Of a DNA stretch of 13,823 nucleotides, positions 6,197 to 13,321 are shown piece after piece. Positions within the stretch are counted from its first letter, which is position 1. Every line of letters starts with the position of its first letter. Source of the DNA: RI-92 sp037384645 (GTDB lineage Bacteria; Pseudomonadota; Gammaproteobacteria; UBA6429; Thiohalophilaceae). A model generated the notes under the pieces. It was not told the origin of the DNA and searched no databases. It saw only the letters and a program-made list of their open reading frames with translations. The stretch covers positions 1-13,823 of the forward strand of contig JARRNT010000079.1 of NCBI GenBank assembly GCA_037384645.1, read 5' to 3'. The position numbers were made by a program, and so were the translations under genes.

Positions 6197-6637
6197 ATGA
6201 TTAGCGATCATTTCTGGGAATCGAAATCACTTGAGCAGATGACACCAGAGGAGTGGGAGTCGTTGTGTGATGGTTGTGGTTTGTGTTGCCTGGTAAAGAT
6301 AGAGGACGAAGACAGTGGTGACGTCTTCAATACCACAGTCAGTTGCCGCCTGCTGGATGTCGCGACATGTCGATGCAGTGATTATGAAAATCGACTGACA
6401 AAGGCACCCATGTGTACCCGGTTAACCCTGGATAACCTTCAGGAAATGAGCTGGTTGCCGGAATCCTGTGCCTATAAACGATTAAATGCAGGTCAGCCCT
6501 TGCCGGCATGGCATTACCTGTTGAGCGGTGATAGGAATTCAGTTCACGATGCAGGTGTTTCCGCAAAATGGTTCGCGCAATCAGAAGAATATGTCCATCC
6601 TGATCAGCTGGTTGAATTTATCATCGAAGATGATTGA
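6197..6637 (+). CDS. ycgN: YcgN-family (UPF0260) cysteine-cluster protein
   Basis: The 146-residue product matches the YcgN/UPF0260 family over its whole length, which is the usual size. The diagnostic Cys pattern is present: LCDGCGLCC (C24, C27, C30, C31), SCRLLDVATCRCSDYENR (C50, C58, C60) and C73. Eight Cys in this spacing resemble the metal or Fe-S binding CxxCxxCC proteins, but the role of YcgN is not established. No signal peptide or membrane helix is present, so it is cytoplasmic. The ATG at 6197 is preferred over TTG 6194; the ribosome binding site is weak (GGAT at 6184-6187). The gene stands alone between a long palindrome and the RAYT remnant. Confidence 0.9.
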   Translation: MISDHFWESKSLEQMTPEEWESLCDGCGLCCLVKIEDEDSGDVFNTTVSCRLLDVATCRCSDYENRLTKAPMCTRLTLDNLQEMSWLPESCAYKRLNAGQPLPAWHYLLSGDRNSVHDAGVSAKWFAQSEEYVHPDQLVEFIIEDD

Positions 6638-6659
6638 AGGGGGGCATGCTAAAAGCAGT

Positions 6660-6680
6660 TAAAGGGATCAGAGCCCTTTA
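6660..6680. repeat. hairpin with REP-like TCAGAG core, after the YcgN-family gene
   Basis: TAAAGGG (6660-6666) and CCCTTTA (6674-6680) form a perfect 7-bp stem around ATCAGAG. The loop core resembles the GGGTCAGAGAG palindromes, and it lies 23 bases after the upstream stop and 70 bases before the RAYT remnant. It could be a third REP variant or a weak terminator; only an AAAA tail follows on the plus strand. Confidence 0.5.
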
Positions 6681-6748
6681 AAAGATAGATTTCTGCTATT
6701 GTCGATTCGATATAATCTGTTCAACGCAGACAACAGGATGGGAATCCG

Positions 6749-6946
6749 ATACCACGCAAGCCCCGTTTTTTTCTACCGTGTATTCCGGCCCATGTCGCTC
6801 AGCGCTATACCCACCTGGGTAAAACAACAGACAGTCGCTGAGAGGCGTATAAGTCGCTTTTCAAGGCCCACCTGGAAGAGGGCCAGTTAAAAGATATCCG
6901 TACTGCCTGGTAGACTGGCACCCCACTTGGTAATGACGACTACAAA
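6749..6946 (+). pseudogene. remnant of a RAYT (REP-associated tyrosine transposase, Y1_Tnp family)
   Basis: In the frame starting at ATA 6749 the sequence reads PRKPRFFLPCIPAHVAQR, the characteristic N-terminus of RAYT proteins (P-R-x-x-R-x-x-x-P-G-x-P-x-H-V-x-Q-R). The usual next block, with the NNR motif, HUH histidines and catalytic Tyr, is missing. The same frame passes directly into sequence typical of the RAYT C-terminus: EAYKSLFKAHLEEGQLKDIR, then TPLGNDDYK. In-frame stops TGA (6839-6841) and TAG (6911-6913) interrupt it; the initiator has become ATA. The end at 6946 is where resemblance fades. A full gene would be 200-300 codons, so well over half is deleted. RAYTs mobilise and spread REP palindromes, which links this relic to the repeats at 153-6167. 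It encodes nothing active. Confidence 0.75.
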
Positions 6947-6968
6947 TACCCTATTAATTTTATTAATT

Positions 6969-7018
6969 TGTGGTTATGATCAAATTTGAACTCAAAATAT
7001 CCATTTACTACGTATAAA
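6969..7018 (+). promoter_or_regulatory. possible promoter and CRP-like operator of the Crp/Fnr gene at 7119
   Basis: TGTGG-N6-TCAAA at 6969-6984 has the spacing of a CRP-type site and matches TGTGA-N6-TCACA at eight of ten positions, within AATTTG...CAAATT flanking symmetry. TATAAA at 7013-7018 is a fair -10 box. No -35 at standard spacing is visible, as in activator-dependent promoters. A 6-bp hairpin (TGCACT/AGTGCA, 7046-7061) lies in the predicted leader. Confidence 0.3.
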
Positions 7019-7118
7019 CTTCGCTTTTTGCTTTCATTTTCGGCTTGCACTCACCAGTGCACGTGACACTTTGAGATAGGTTCAAACAAACAGATTCGAA
7101 ATCACGAGAAATAAACCA

Positions 7119-7817
7119 ATGACAGCAGAAATGCCATTGCGGGCCAGCCCTTTGTTCAAGGGCCTGGAAGAAGAGGCGATGTGCCATATCATCGATGCAC
7201 TCAAGTCTGAGCAATGGCCGAAGCATCGCGTGGTGATGACTCCGGAAGATACGATGCACCGGTTTTATCTCCTGGTTAAGGGGCGGGTTAAGGTGGTAAA
7301 TCAGAATCCGAAAACCGGGAGGATGATCACGTTATTTCTGCTAGGACCTGGTGACGGATTCAACGTTATCAGCCTGCTGGGTGGTCAACGTCATGAATTG
7401 ACCGTTGAAACCCTCGATGATGTCGAGGCGCTTTCGGCACCAGTCGGGCAGTGGATAAAGTGGTTAGGTACCTATCCTGCGCTGCATCTCGCCATGCACC
7501 GCTACGTTATTAGTCGACTGCATGAGCTCAGTGAGCTGGCTAGTGACCTGGCGTTGTACGACACCATGACGCGGTTGGTGCATCTGATATTACGTTATTT
7601 CGGTGATTCTGATGGCGATTTACCCAATCGCAGTAACCTGATTAAGGACTTACCTCACGCGGAACTGGCGCATATGATCGGAACAGTACGCGTCGTGGTT
7701 AATCGTCTGCTCGGTGAATTGCGTGATGAAGGGCTCATTAATACGGGGGGCGGTGAGCTTCATGTCAAAAATCTGGAAAAACTCCTGCAAAAGGCCGAGC
7801 ATTATATTCAGACCTGA
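7119..7817 (+). CDS. Crp/Fnr-family transcriptional regulator without Fe-S cluster motif
   Basis: The 232-residue protein has the family's two-part layout. Residues about 12-130 form a cyclic-nucleotide-binding type beta-roll (YLLVKGRVKVV, then LGPGDGFNVISLLGG), followed by a long dimer helix and a winged helix-turn-helix at about 178-206 (LPHAELAHMIGTVRVVVNRL). There is no N-terminal CxxCx5C, and only Cys22 is present, so an oxygen-labile cluster is excluded. The phosphate-binding Arg-Ser/Thr pair of true cAMP receptors is not evident in the GDGFNVISLLGGQRHELT segment, so the effector is unknown. The recognition helix has RVVVNR in place of the ExxSR of Fnr, so a different DNA site is expected. 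It is separated from the DUF2934-PilZ pair by 121 bases. Autoregulation is possible through the CRP-like site at 6969. Confidence 0.9.
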   Translation: MTAEMPLRASPLFKGLEEEAMCHIIDALKSEQWPKHRVVMTPEDTMHRFYLLVKGRVKVVNQNPKTGRMITLFLLGPGDGFNVISLLGGQRHELTVETLDDVEALSAPVGQWIKWLGTYPALHLAMHRYVISRLHELSELASDLALYDTMTRLVHLILRYFGDSDGDLPNRSNLIKDLPHAELAHMIGTVRVVVNRLLGELRDEGLINTGGGELHVKNLEKLLQKAEHYIQT

Positions 7818-7874
7818 GAGATCGTAGCCGACAGGTAAAAATTCCGGATTAACCAGGTGGCACTGTAACCTAAG

Positions 7875-7904
7875 TTATAGCTACCGATCAGCCTGCACTA
7901 TAGT
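7875..7904 (+). promoter_or_regulatory. candidate sigma70-type promoter for the DUF2934-PilZ pair
   Basis: TATAGT at 7899-7904 matches the -10 consensus at five of six positions. TTATAG at 7875-7880 is a weak -35 at 18-base spacing. The predicted start is about 28 bases before the ATG at 7939. Confidence 0.35.
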
Positions 7905-7938
7905 ATTCGGTCAGGAATCTTAATGGAGAAGTTACCTG

Positions 7939-8223
7939 ATGGCCGAAAAGCATACAGAATCTTCAGTGGCGCAGGCCGCAAATGCAGCTGCCAGAACCAA
8001 AAAACGCGCAAAGAAAACCAGTAAACCTGCTTCTTCAGGCATGAAACAAGCTGTCAATTCGGAAAAAGCAGATTCCCCACCTTTTATATCATCAAGCTTA
8101 CGACATCAAATGATTGCAGAAACCGCCTATTACCTGGCAGAACGCCGCGGGTTTATATCGGGATACGAACTGGAAGACTGGCTTGCAGCGGAGTTAGCGA
8201 TTGATGCGGAGCGGGATATCTAA
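7939..8223 (+). CDS. DUF2934-domain protein, 94 aa
   Basis: The C-terminal 40 residues carry the DUF2934 signature: LRHQMIAETAYYLAERRGF followed by GYELEDWLAAELAI (about 54-87), that is A-Y-x-x-A-E-x-R-G-F and D-W-L-x-A-E. The N-terminal half is low-complexity and rich in Ala, Lys and Ser (TKKRAKKTSKP), a basic tail that could touch nucleic acid or membrane surfaces. The function of DUF2934 is not known. GGAG at 7925-7928 serves the ATG at 7939. The stop TAA shares its last A with the ATG of the PilZ gene, so the two are almost certainly co-translated. Confidence 0.85.
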   Translation: MAEKHTESSVAQAANAAARTKKRAKKTSKPASSGMKQAVNSEKADSPPFISSSLRHQMIAETAYYLAERRGFISGYELEDWLAAELAIDAERDI

Positions 8224-8543
8224 TGGAACATCGTTGCGCAAAGCGGAAAAAGACTAACGTGCATGTGCAGTATGTGGCCTTAGATGAGGTGGTACATGTT
8301 GGCAGAATTATAGATTTGAGTGACCTGGGAGCACGGATTATTACTGCCGACGATATTCCTGAATTCGGCAGCATCGTTGAAGTGACGTTGCCAGCTCCCG
8401 ATAGGTCATCGCCTGCCGCATGGCCGCATGTTCGGGGTTTCGTTACCTGGGTGCGTAACCATGCATTTGGTCTCATATGGATAACAGATGATGCGGTATT
8501 CCAGCTACTTGGCAATGGCCAGCAGCATGCCTCTGCGTCTTAA
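8223..8543 (+). CDS. PilZ-domain protein, probable c-di-GMP receptor
   Basis: The 106-residue protein is a single PilZ domain. Both ligand motifs are intact: RxxxR at R4-R8 (RCAKR) and DxSxxG at D31-S33-G36 (DLSDLG), so binding of cyclic di-GMP is likely. Strands continue through IVEVTLPAP, VRGFVTWVRN and AFGLIWI, as in the PilZ barrel. There is no second domain, so it probably acts by binding a partner in motility, pilus or surface polysaccharide pathways. The ATG overlaps the DUF2934 stop by one base (TAATG), which indicates translational coupling and equal dosage with that protein. No separate ribosome binding site is needed. Confidence 0.9.
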   Translation: MEHRCAKRKKTNVHVQYVALDEVVHVGRIIDLSDLGARIITADDIPEFGSIVEVTLPAPDRSSPAAWPHVRGFVTWVRNHAFGLIWITDDAVFQLLGNGQQHASAS

Positions 8544-8774
8544 GCCATATCAGGCGAGAAGATATAAAGTCTCAATTATTTATGACCCTTCAAGGTAAAG
8601 CCAACATAAGTAACAGGCTGGTACAGGCAGATTTCATAAGTATGTTGAGCTATCAAGACGGCTGTGTGAGCACATGCTATCCCTAATTGTGGCACTACAA
8701 GCTGTGATATTGAATGCATTTATTCCTGGGTAAATTCCTCGCCTAATGTCCTCAGCGGCAGAACAGGAGTGACT

Positions 8775-9536
8775 GTGCCGAAAGTCAGCGGCATCAAGTC
8801 CATCAAGATTTCCTGCAGCCAGTGCAGTTTGTCCCAGCAATGCCTCCCTCGCGGGTTAAATGCTGAAGAAGTAGAGATGTTCTCCGCTATCGTAAAACGC
8901 GAACACCCAATTTCTAAAGGCGACTCGGTATTTGAAATCGGGCAGCCATTCAACTCGCTGTATGTGATTCGCGCTGGCTCGGTGAAGCTCCTCCTGCGAT
9001 CCAATGATGGTAACGAACAGGTTATAGGCTTTCATATGCCGGGCAAGTTACTTGGTTTTGATGCTATGGGGCATGACAGACATTGCAGCAGCGCGGTGGT
9101 GCTTGAATCCAGTAGTATTTGCGAACTGCCATACAACCGCCTGCATATCCTTGCTCAGGAATTGCCGAGTTTAAGAGAACATTTAATGGCCCTGATGAGT
9201 CACGAGATCGCTGATGAGCATGCTATAATGTTGATGCTAACAAAAAAGACGGCGGAAGCACGAATAGCGATGTTCCTGCTGAACTTGTCCGCGCGCTTTA
9301 ACAAGCTTGGATTTTCCACCAAACAATTCAATCTTAGCATGTCCCGAAATGATATTGCCAACTACCTCGGACTTGCTGTGGAAACTGTTAGTCGCATCAT
9401 GACCCACATGCAGGAAGAAGGCGTCATCGAAGTGGATCGCCGCTTCGTTAACATCGTAGCTATGCCAAGTTTGCGTGCCCTGGCTGAACTGGCGACCAAT
9501 CAGCCCTTGCCGAGTGGTGCAATATACACCGAGTAG
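8775..9536 (+). CDS. fnr: Fnr, oxygen-sensing [4Fe-4S] transcriptional regulator
   Basis: The 253-residue product has all hallmarks of Fnr. The N-terminus holds C14, C17 and C23 in the CxxCx5C spacing of E. coli Fnr (ISCSQCSLSQQCLP), and the fourth ligand is C116 in ICELP, equivalent to Cys122. These would bind an oxygen-labile [4Fe-4S] cluster that allows dimerisation and DNA binding without oxygen. The helix-turn-helix (about 188-212) contains E203, S206 and R207 in VETVSR, the residues that read TTGAT half sites, so targets should carry TTGAT-N4-ATCAA. GTG at 8775 is chosen over GTG 8769, because AGGAG (8765-8769) lies five bases before 8775 and overlaps the other. It controls anaerobic respiration and related genes in relatives. 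It follows the PilZ gene after about 230 bases. Confidence 0.93.
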   Translation: MPKVSGIKSIKISCSQCSLSQQCLPRGLNAEEVEMFSAIVKREHPISKGDSVFEIGQPFNSLYVIRAGSVKLLLRSNDGNEQVIGFHMPGKLLGFDAMGHDRHCSSAVVLESSSICELPYNRLHILAQELPSLREHLMALMSHEIADEHAIMLMLTKKTAEARIAMFLLNLSARFNKLGFSTKQFNLSMSRNDIANYLGLAVETVSRIMTHMQEEGVIEVDRRFVNIVAMPSLRALAELATNQPLPSGAIYTE

Positions 9537-9557
9537 TTTATGGGATGCTGAAAATTT

Positions 9558-9570
9558 GGGGTCTATCCCC
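9558..9570 (+). terminator. short hairpin after fnr, possible REP half-element
   Basis: GGGG (9558-9561) and CCCC (9567-9570) flank TCTAT, followed by TATTTAAT. It may act as a weak terminator 22 bases after the fnr stop. The string GTCTATCCCCTATTTA also closely resembles the right edge of the palindrome at 284-337 (GTCTGTCCCCTATTTA), so it may be a relic arm. Confidence 0.45.
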
Positions 9571-9657
9571 TATTTAATCGTGCTATTTTAGGTGTGGAAA
9601 TAATCGTTAGCTCTTTTCTATTTGTATCCTATCTGTAACCCATGGGATAAGATGATG

Positions 9658-9676
9658 GTGGTTAGCCAGCAACCAC
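9658..9676. repeat. inverted repeat upstream of the 829-aa gene
   Basis: GTGGTT (9658-9663) and AACCAC (9671-9676) form a perfect 6-base inverted repeat with a 7-base spacer, 80 bases before the start of the large exported protein. It could be an operator or a leader hairpin; nothing identifies a partner. Confidence 0.3.
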
Positions 9677-9755
9677 AACTGGTAGGCTTGATAAACATAA
9701 AGGCGCACCCTGCATATCAGATATAGCTTTTCGCTTAAATATAAATAACAAGTGA

Positions 9756-12245
9756 ATGCAGCTAATGAAAAATCTAAAAAGTTCTCGATTTTATGCTCAA
9801 CTCCTGAAATTAGCTCAGTTGGTGAATGTTAAGCAGACGATAAAGTTCGTCATCAGGGAGGTGCCGGCCTTCAGCGGTTTATCCCTGATCGCATGCCTCG
9901 TGCTGGTACAGTCTGCCTATGCCCAACAGCCCACGGCAAGAAAACTGGAAATTATTCCTCCCCCTTCTGCAGCAGTCTATGCCCGCCCCGGTTCAGTGAT
10001 CCTTAAAGCGGGTAGCACGAACAGTATCATCAAGTCGCTCACCGTCACACGCACTTTTTCACTGTTATCACTCCGCCGGCAGCCGTCGATAAAGCTGGGG
10101 AAAAGCCGGGTTGACATGAGTCCCCTGTTAAAAAACCCGGTATCACTTGTCAATATCACCAGCCGCCTTCAGAGCCGTCCGGCCCTGGTCTCTGTTATCG
10201 CGAAGAAAACCGAAGCGCTTCAGGTCACACAGGGCCTGATCGTTCACCAGTTCCTGAACTATCACGTTAAGCTGGGCGTCTGCTCGAATTCAGTCCGGCG
10301 ACAGCAGCTGATGCAGACTGGCACCCGCTGTGCTGCCCACCTGACAGTAAAGGCCAGGGCCGCAGCCTATACCAACCCGAATGATCCGCATTACGTTGCC
10401 AATCCGGCGAAGCGGGCTCAGGTCATCGCCATCGCAAACAGGGAATCGGCGAAGCAAAAGGCGGATTTAGACAAAGGTATCGCGAAATTCCGTTCCATGA
10501 TGAAAGATCCCGCACAACGTGCGAAGGTCGTAGCCCAGCTTGGTGTGAAGGAGGCAAACAGGCTGGCTACACTGAATAACCAGCAGTTAGAAGCGGCGGC
10601 GATCAATTCCGCCGATATCAAGATCGAAGATATCATGTATATACCCAAACACAATACGGTGTATACGAGGCGGGTAGTAAAGGCGCACCTGCCGGTGCTC
10701 AGGTCCATCCCGCCGCAGAAGGTTGGCGTAGAGCATTCGCTCCAGGAGCACATCTTTCTCACCGGATTCACCCTTGGAAATCAGTACGAATGGCGCAGAC
10801 GTGTCTCTGTGACGGTCAATACGTGCCTGGTCAGCTGCAAGGTGACCTATTTCGTCGAAGTTAATGCCGGGTTTGATTACGGTTTCGGGCTGCGCTTTCC
10901 AATCAAAGTAGGCGGTCTTTACGCCTACCACCGCGCCGGCCGCCAGGAGTCGGCAACCGTTGCACCCGTGTTTGAACCGATTAACGGCAATGTAAGCGAT
11001 TATGCCGCGACGGGGCTGCCGGGCGATAAAATCTTTAACGGCAAGGAACTGGTTGCCGAGGTACAGGCCCATGCAGGCATGAACTTTAAAGTGCCATTCT
11101 ACACTGATGGGGTAAGCTTCAAGGTAGGTAAAGATTTTACGAAGGGCCTGCCAGCCCCTTTCACCAACGGCCAGTTCAGACCGCCTGCGCCGGGCGATCA
11201 TGAGCCGCTAGAAGCGAAGATTATATTTGACAATCCGGATTTGCTTGGCGGCCTTGCCAACTACGGCGTCGTCGGGGCCCAGGTATTGCCTGGAGTAAAA
11301 GCCGGCCTCACCTGTGACCTTTTGCAACTCACACTAAAAGACGACCGCACTGGAAAGGTAACTGAAATGCACAGTTCGGGGCGGCCCTATCCGCTTTCCG
11401 TTAATCCTAAGGATCACTCGAGCAGTTTCACGATCGGCAAACCAGAATACCAACTGAAGTTTAAAGTCACGCCGGGTCTTGCCGCACGTGTATTCGTCGA
11501 TGTTGCCGTCTGGTCTCATCATTGGGATTGGCCGGTATGGTTTCCGCAGATAGCGATTACGCTGCCACCGGGTGGCGCGCATTTTACCTGCCACGAAAGG
11601 ACGATCTGTTCACGCGACTATCACTATTCACCCACGCTGGCAAAAGAAACACAGGGCGAGACCGTGCCACCGCACGACCTGTTGGAGAAGGAGGTATTTA
11701 AGTGGCGCAATTCATATCGGAAGAAATATATAACCCAGTGCCCCATGCTTCCGCTCCACTTCTGCCAGGCGGCAATCGAAATTATTATAAAGAACACGGG
11801 CAACGCGATGATCAAAGAAATGCGTGCACAGGGGAAATATCCATCCAAGCAGGCGGCAATTATCATGATGAGAAAAGTCATAGAGGCTGACAAAAAAGGC
11901 AAGGCTATCATCCTTGAAAACAAGATTGCCGCAGTCGCTTATTATGGAAAGAATCTCTTCAAAACCTACGAGCCTGTCTGGAACCATGATTGCGCCGACC
12001 AGCTTTGTCGTCAGCGTATCCATGCTCTCGGTCAACCATATATCAATGCGTTGAAAAAACGTCAGAAAGCCTCACCGTCGCTAAGCAGAAACCAGGTCGT
12101 CTCTCGGGAGAATACCGACGGTCATTGGGCGGCCAGAGCCAAGAAAGAAGTCACGGTATCGCTGATACGTTCCGGAGCATTGAAAAGGGTAATCATCAGG
12201 CCACAATATATGAATGTAAAAAAAGTCCTAAGGCTGACTCATTGA
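9756..12245 (+). CDS. large exported Cys-containing protein of unknown family, 829 aa
   Basis: I do not recognise this protein. It starts at ATG 9756 (a second ATG at 9765 is possible; neither has a good ribosome binding site). A long signal peptide has an extended basic N-region and a hydrophobic core GLSLIACLVLVQSAYA with probable cleavage after A56. No further membrane helix is evident, so it is periplasmic or released. The mature part has eleven Cys (176, 192, 357, 361, 520, 612, 618, 662, 670, 746, 751), several closely spaced as if for local disulfides. Residues about 215-285 are strongly helical and charged. About 345-620 are beta-rich and aromatic, with an SHHWDWPVWFP segment near 587-597. 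About 640-770 is again basic and helical. It appears complete, is richer in GC than the 422-2342 pair, and precedes an outer-membrane protein by 234 bases. Confidence 0.8.
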   Translation: MQLMKNLKSSRFYAQLLKLAQLVNVKQTIKFVIREVPAFSGLSLIACLVLVQSAYAQQPTARKLEIIPPPSAAVYARPGSVILKAGSTNSIIKSLTVTRTFSLLSLRRQPSIKLGKSRVDMSPLLKNPVSLVNITSRLQSRPALVSVIAKKTEALQVTQGLIVHQFLNYHVKLGVCSNSVRRQQLMQTGTRCAAHLTVKARAAAYTNPNDPHYVANPAKRAQVIAIANRESAKQKADLDKGIAKFRSMMKDPAQRAKVVAQLGVKEANRLATLNNQQLEAAAINSADIKIEDIMYIPKHNTVYTRRVVKAHLPVLRSIPPQKVGVEHSLQEHIFLTGFTLGNQYEWRRRVSVTVNTCLVSCKVTYFVEVNAGFDYGFGLRFPIKVGGLYAYHRAGRQESATVAPVFEPINGNVSDYAATGLPGDKIFNGKELVAEVQAHAGMNFKVPFYTDGVSFKVGKDFTKGLPAPFTNGQFRPPAPGDHEPLEAKIIFDNPDLLGGLANYGVVGAQVLPGVKAGLTCDLLQLTLKDDRTGKVTEMHSSGRPYPLSVNPKDHSSSFTIGKPEYQLKFKVTPGLAARVFVDVAVWSHHWDWPVWFPQIAITLPPGGAHFTCHERTICSRDYHYSPTLAKETQGETVPPHDLLEKEVFKWRNSYRKKYITQCPMLPLHFCQAAIEIIIKNTGNAMIKEMRAQGKYPSKQAAIIMMRKVIEADKKGKAIILENKIAAVAYYGKNLFKTYEPVWNHDCADQLCRQRIHALGQPYINALKKRQKASPSLSRNQVVSRENTDGHWAARAKKEVTVSLIRSGALKRVIIRPQYMNVKKVLRLTH

Positions 12246-12297
12246 AAAGCAATACAGGTTAACTGCAACTCGCTACGCTCGTTCTGGTCGGACTGTA

Positions 12298-12312
12298 GAA
12301 CCCTTCGGGTTC
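12298..12312 (+). terminator. hairpin after the 829-aa gene
   Basis: GAACCC (12298-12303) and GGGTTC (12307-12312) form a perfect 6-bp stem with loop TTC, 53 bases past the stop. No T-run follows directly, only CTTCTTT 15 bases later. The surrounding bases resemble the fold at 4662-4688. Confidence 0.5.
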
Positions 12313-12411
12313 ATTCAGTGCTTCTTTGCTAGTGTTCAGGTCAAGCCGTCTCGTCATGCCAGGTTGTTACTCACGGTGTAAATGGATCTTGGTCTTTCCA
12401 CTATTTCCGTG

Positions 12412-12420
12412 TGCTATACT
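12412..12420 (+). promoter_or_regulatory. extended -10 promoter of the outer-membrane protein gene
   Basis: TGCTATACT contains TGn followed by TATACT, five of six matches to the -10 box in the extended form, which can work without a good -35. A weak TTGGTC lies at 12389-12394, with too long a spacer. Predicted transcription starts near 12427, about 53 bases before the ATG. Confidence 0.55.
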
Positions 12421-12479
12421 TAATAATCTACATCTGCAACGTTAGTAATTGTGCATGCTTTCGCAGCCAGGAGGTCGAG

Positions 12480-13217
12480 ATGACATTCATGGCCCACCGT
12501 ATAGCAAACTCGCCAGGGATAGCAACTGCAGTTGTGTTGCTGTTGATGCCGCTTTGTGCTCATGCACAATTAGACGCCACAATTTACAGTGGCGTGTCCG
12601 ACAGTCGTAACAGTGATGTCCAACTAACTCAGCCAGTAAACACCAGTCTTACTTTCCATAATGTCAGCTGGGATGACCAATCCCTGGATAATCCTGTCTA
12701 TTGGGGGGCGCGCCTGACGTATTGGTTTCCACATGCCAGGCGCTGGGGCATGGCTGTGGATTTTACCCACGCGAAGATTCATGCCGACCTTCGTGCCACC
12801 GTAAACGTGACAGGCACCCGCGCCGGTAGCACCGTCAATGATCAGGAGGTGTTAGGTAACACCTTTAGCGTTCTGGCGATGTCGCATGGTTTTAACCTGT
12901 TGACCATCAATGCGATGTATCGCTGGATGTCGCAACCACGCTTACAGCCATTTATTGGTTTCGGTGCGGGTCTGGCGTATCCACATGTCGAGGTCAAAAT
13001 TAACAGCAGTCATACCGACGAATATCAGCTGGCGGGTTGGGCCATAAATGGGATGACAGGCCTGAATTATGACCTCGGTAAAGGCTTTGCCCTGTTTGCT
13101 GAGTACAAAATCAGCTATGCGGATATGAAAGCCGATTTGAATGGCGGCGGGACGCTGAAGACGAAAGTATGGACGAACCATTTGAATCTCGGCGTGACTT
13201 ACCATTTTGGGCAGTAA
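12480..13217 (+). CDS. outer-membrane beta-barrel protein (OMP_b-brl type, resembles 'lipid A oxidase' annotated proteins)
   Basis: The ATG at 12480 is set by AGGAGG (12469-12474) five bases upstream. The 245-residue precursor has a signal peptide ending LCAHA (cleavage after A29), and the mature 216 residues alternate in the manner of a small, probably eight-stranded, barrel. Features include VSWDDQSLDNPVYWGARLTYW near the start, FNLLTINAMYRW in the middle, LQPFIGFGAGLAYPHVEV, and the closing LNLGVTYHFGQ. The layout resembles barrel proteins often annotated as lipid A oxidase (LpxQ-like) in alphaproteobacteria, but that is from memory of the pattern and enzymatic residues are not verified. 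The end is HFGQ, not a bare terminal Phe. A separate promoter at 12412-12420 and a hairpin at 13236-13261 suggest it is transcribed alone. Confidence 0.8.
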   Translation: MTFMAHRIANSPGIATAVVLLLMPLCAHAQLDATIYSGVSDSRNSDVQLTQPVNTSLTFHNVSWDDQSLDNPVYWGARLTYWFPHARRWGMAVDFTHAKIHADLRATVNVTGTRAGSTVNDQEVLGNTFSVLAMSHGFNLLTINAMYRWMSQPRLQPFIGFGAGLAYPHVEVKINSSHTDEYQLAGWAINGMTGLNYDLGKGFALFAEYKISYADMKADLNGGGTLKTKVWTNHLNLGVTYHFGQ

Positions 13218-13235
13218 GCGTAACGAGAGAATATT

Positions 13236-13261
13236 CCACACTGCCCGAATTTCCAGTGTGG
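13236..13261. terminator. hairpin between the barrel gene and the DUF998-type gene
   Basis: CCACACTG (13236-13243) and CAGTGTGG (13254-13261) form a perfect 8-bp stem with a ten-base loop, 19 bases after the barrel gene stop. There is no T-run, so it may terminate weakly or mark RNA stability. Confidence 0.5.
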
Positions 13262-13321
13262 GTGCCAGTAAATGTAAATACATTGTGTACAGGAGAAGAC
13301 AGGGTATCCCGGAGAAAAATT

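Noticed and set aside
6699..6890. Plus-strand 63-codon open frame in the gap after the YcgN-family gene
   Set aside because: It lies in a different frame from the RAYT-like residues and has no ribosome binding site or family resemblance.
7071..7085. TTGAG-N5-TTCAA, a possible Fnr site before the Crp/Fnr gene
   Set aside because: The spacing is one base too long and only the outer TTGA/TCAA match.
8645..8656. TTGAG-CT-ATCAA, an Fnr-box-like palindrome upstream of fnr
   Set aside because: The half sites are two bases apart instead of four, which should not fit an Fnr dimer.
10587..11201. 204-codon open frame on the minus strand within the 829-aa gene
   Set aside because: It is fully antisense to a gene with a signal peptide and sensible composition; no start site or family resemblance supports it.
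12411..12479. N-terminal extension of the barrel protein to the upstream TTG-type start
   Set aside because: It would read through the extended -10 box and displace a standard signal peptide; AGGAGG fixes the ATG at 12480.
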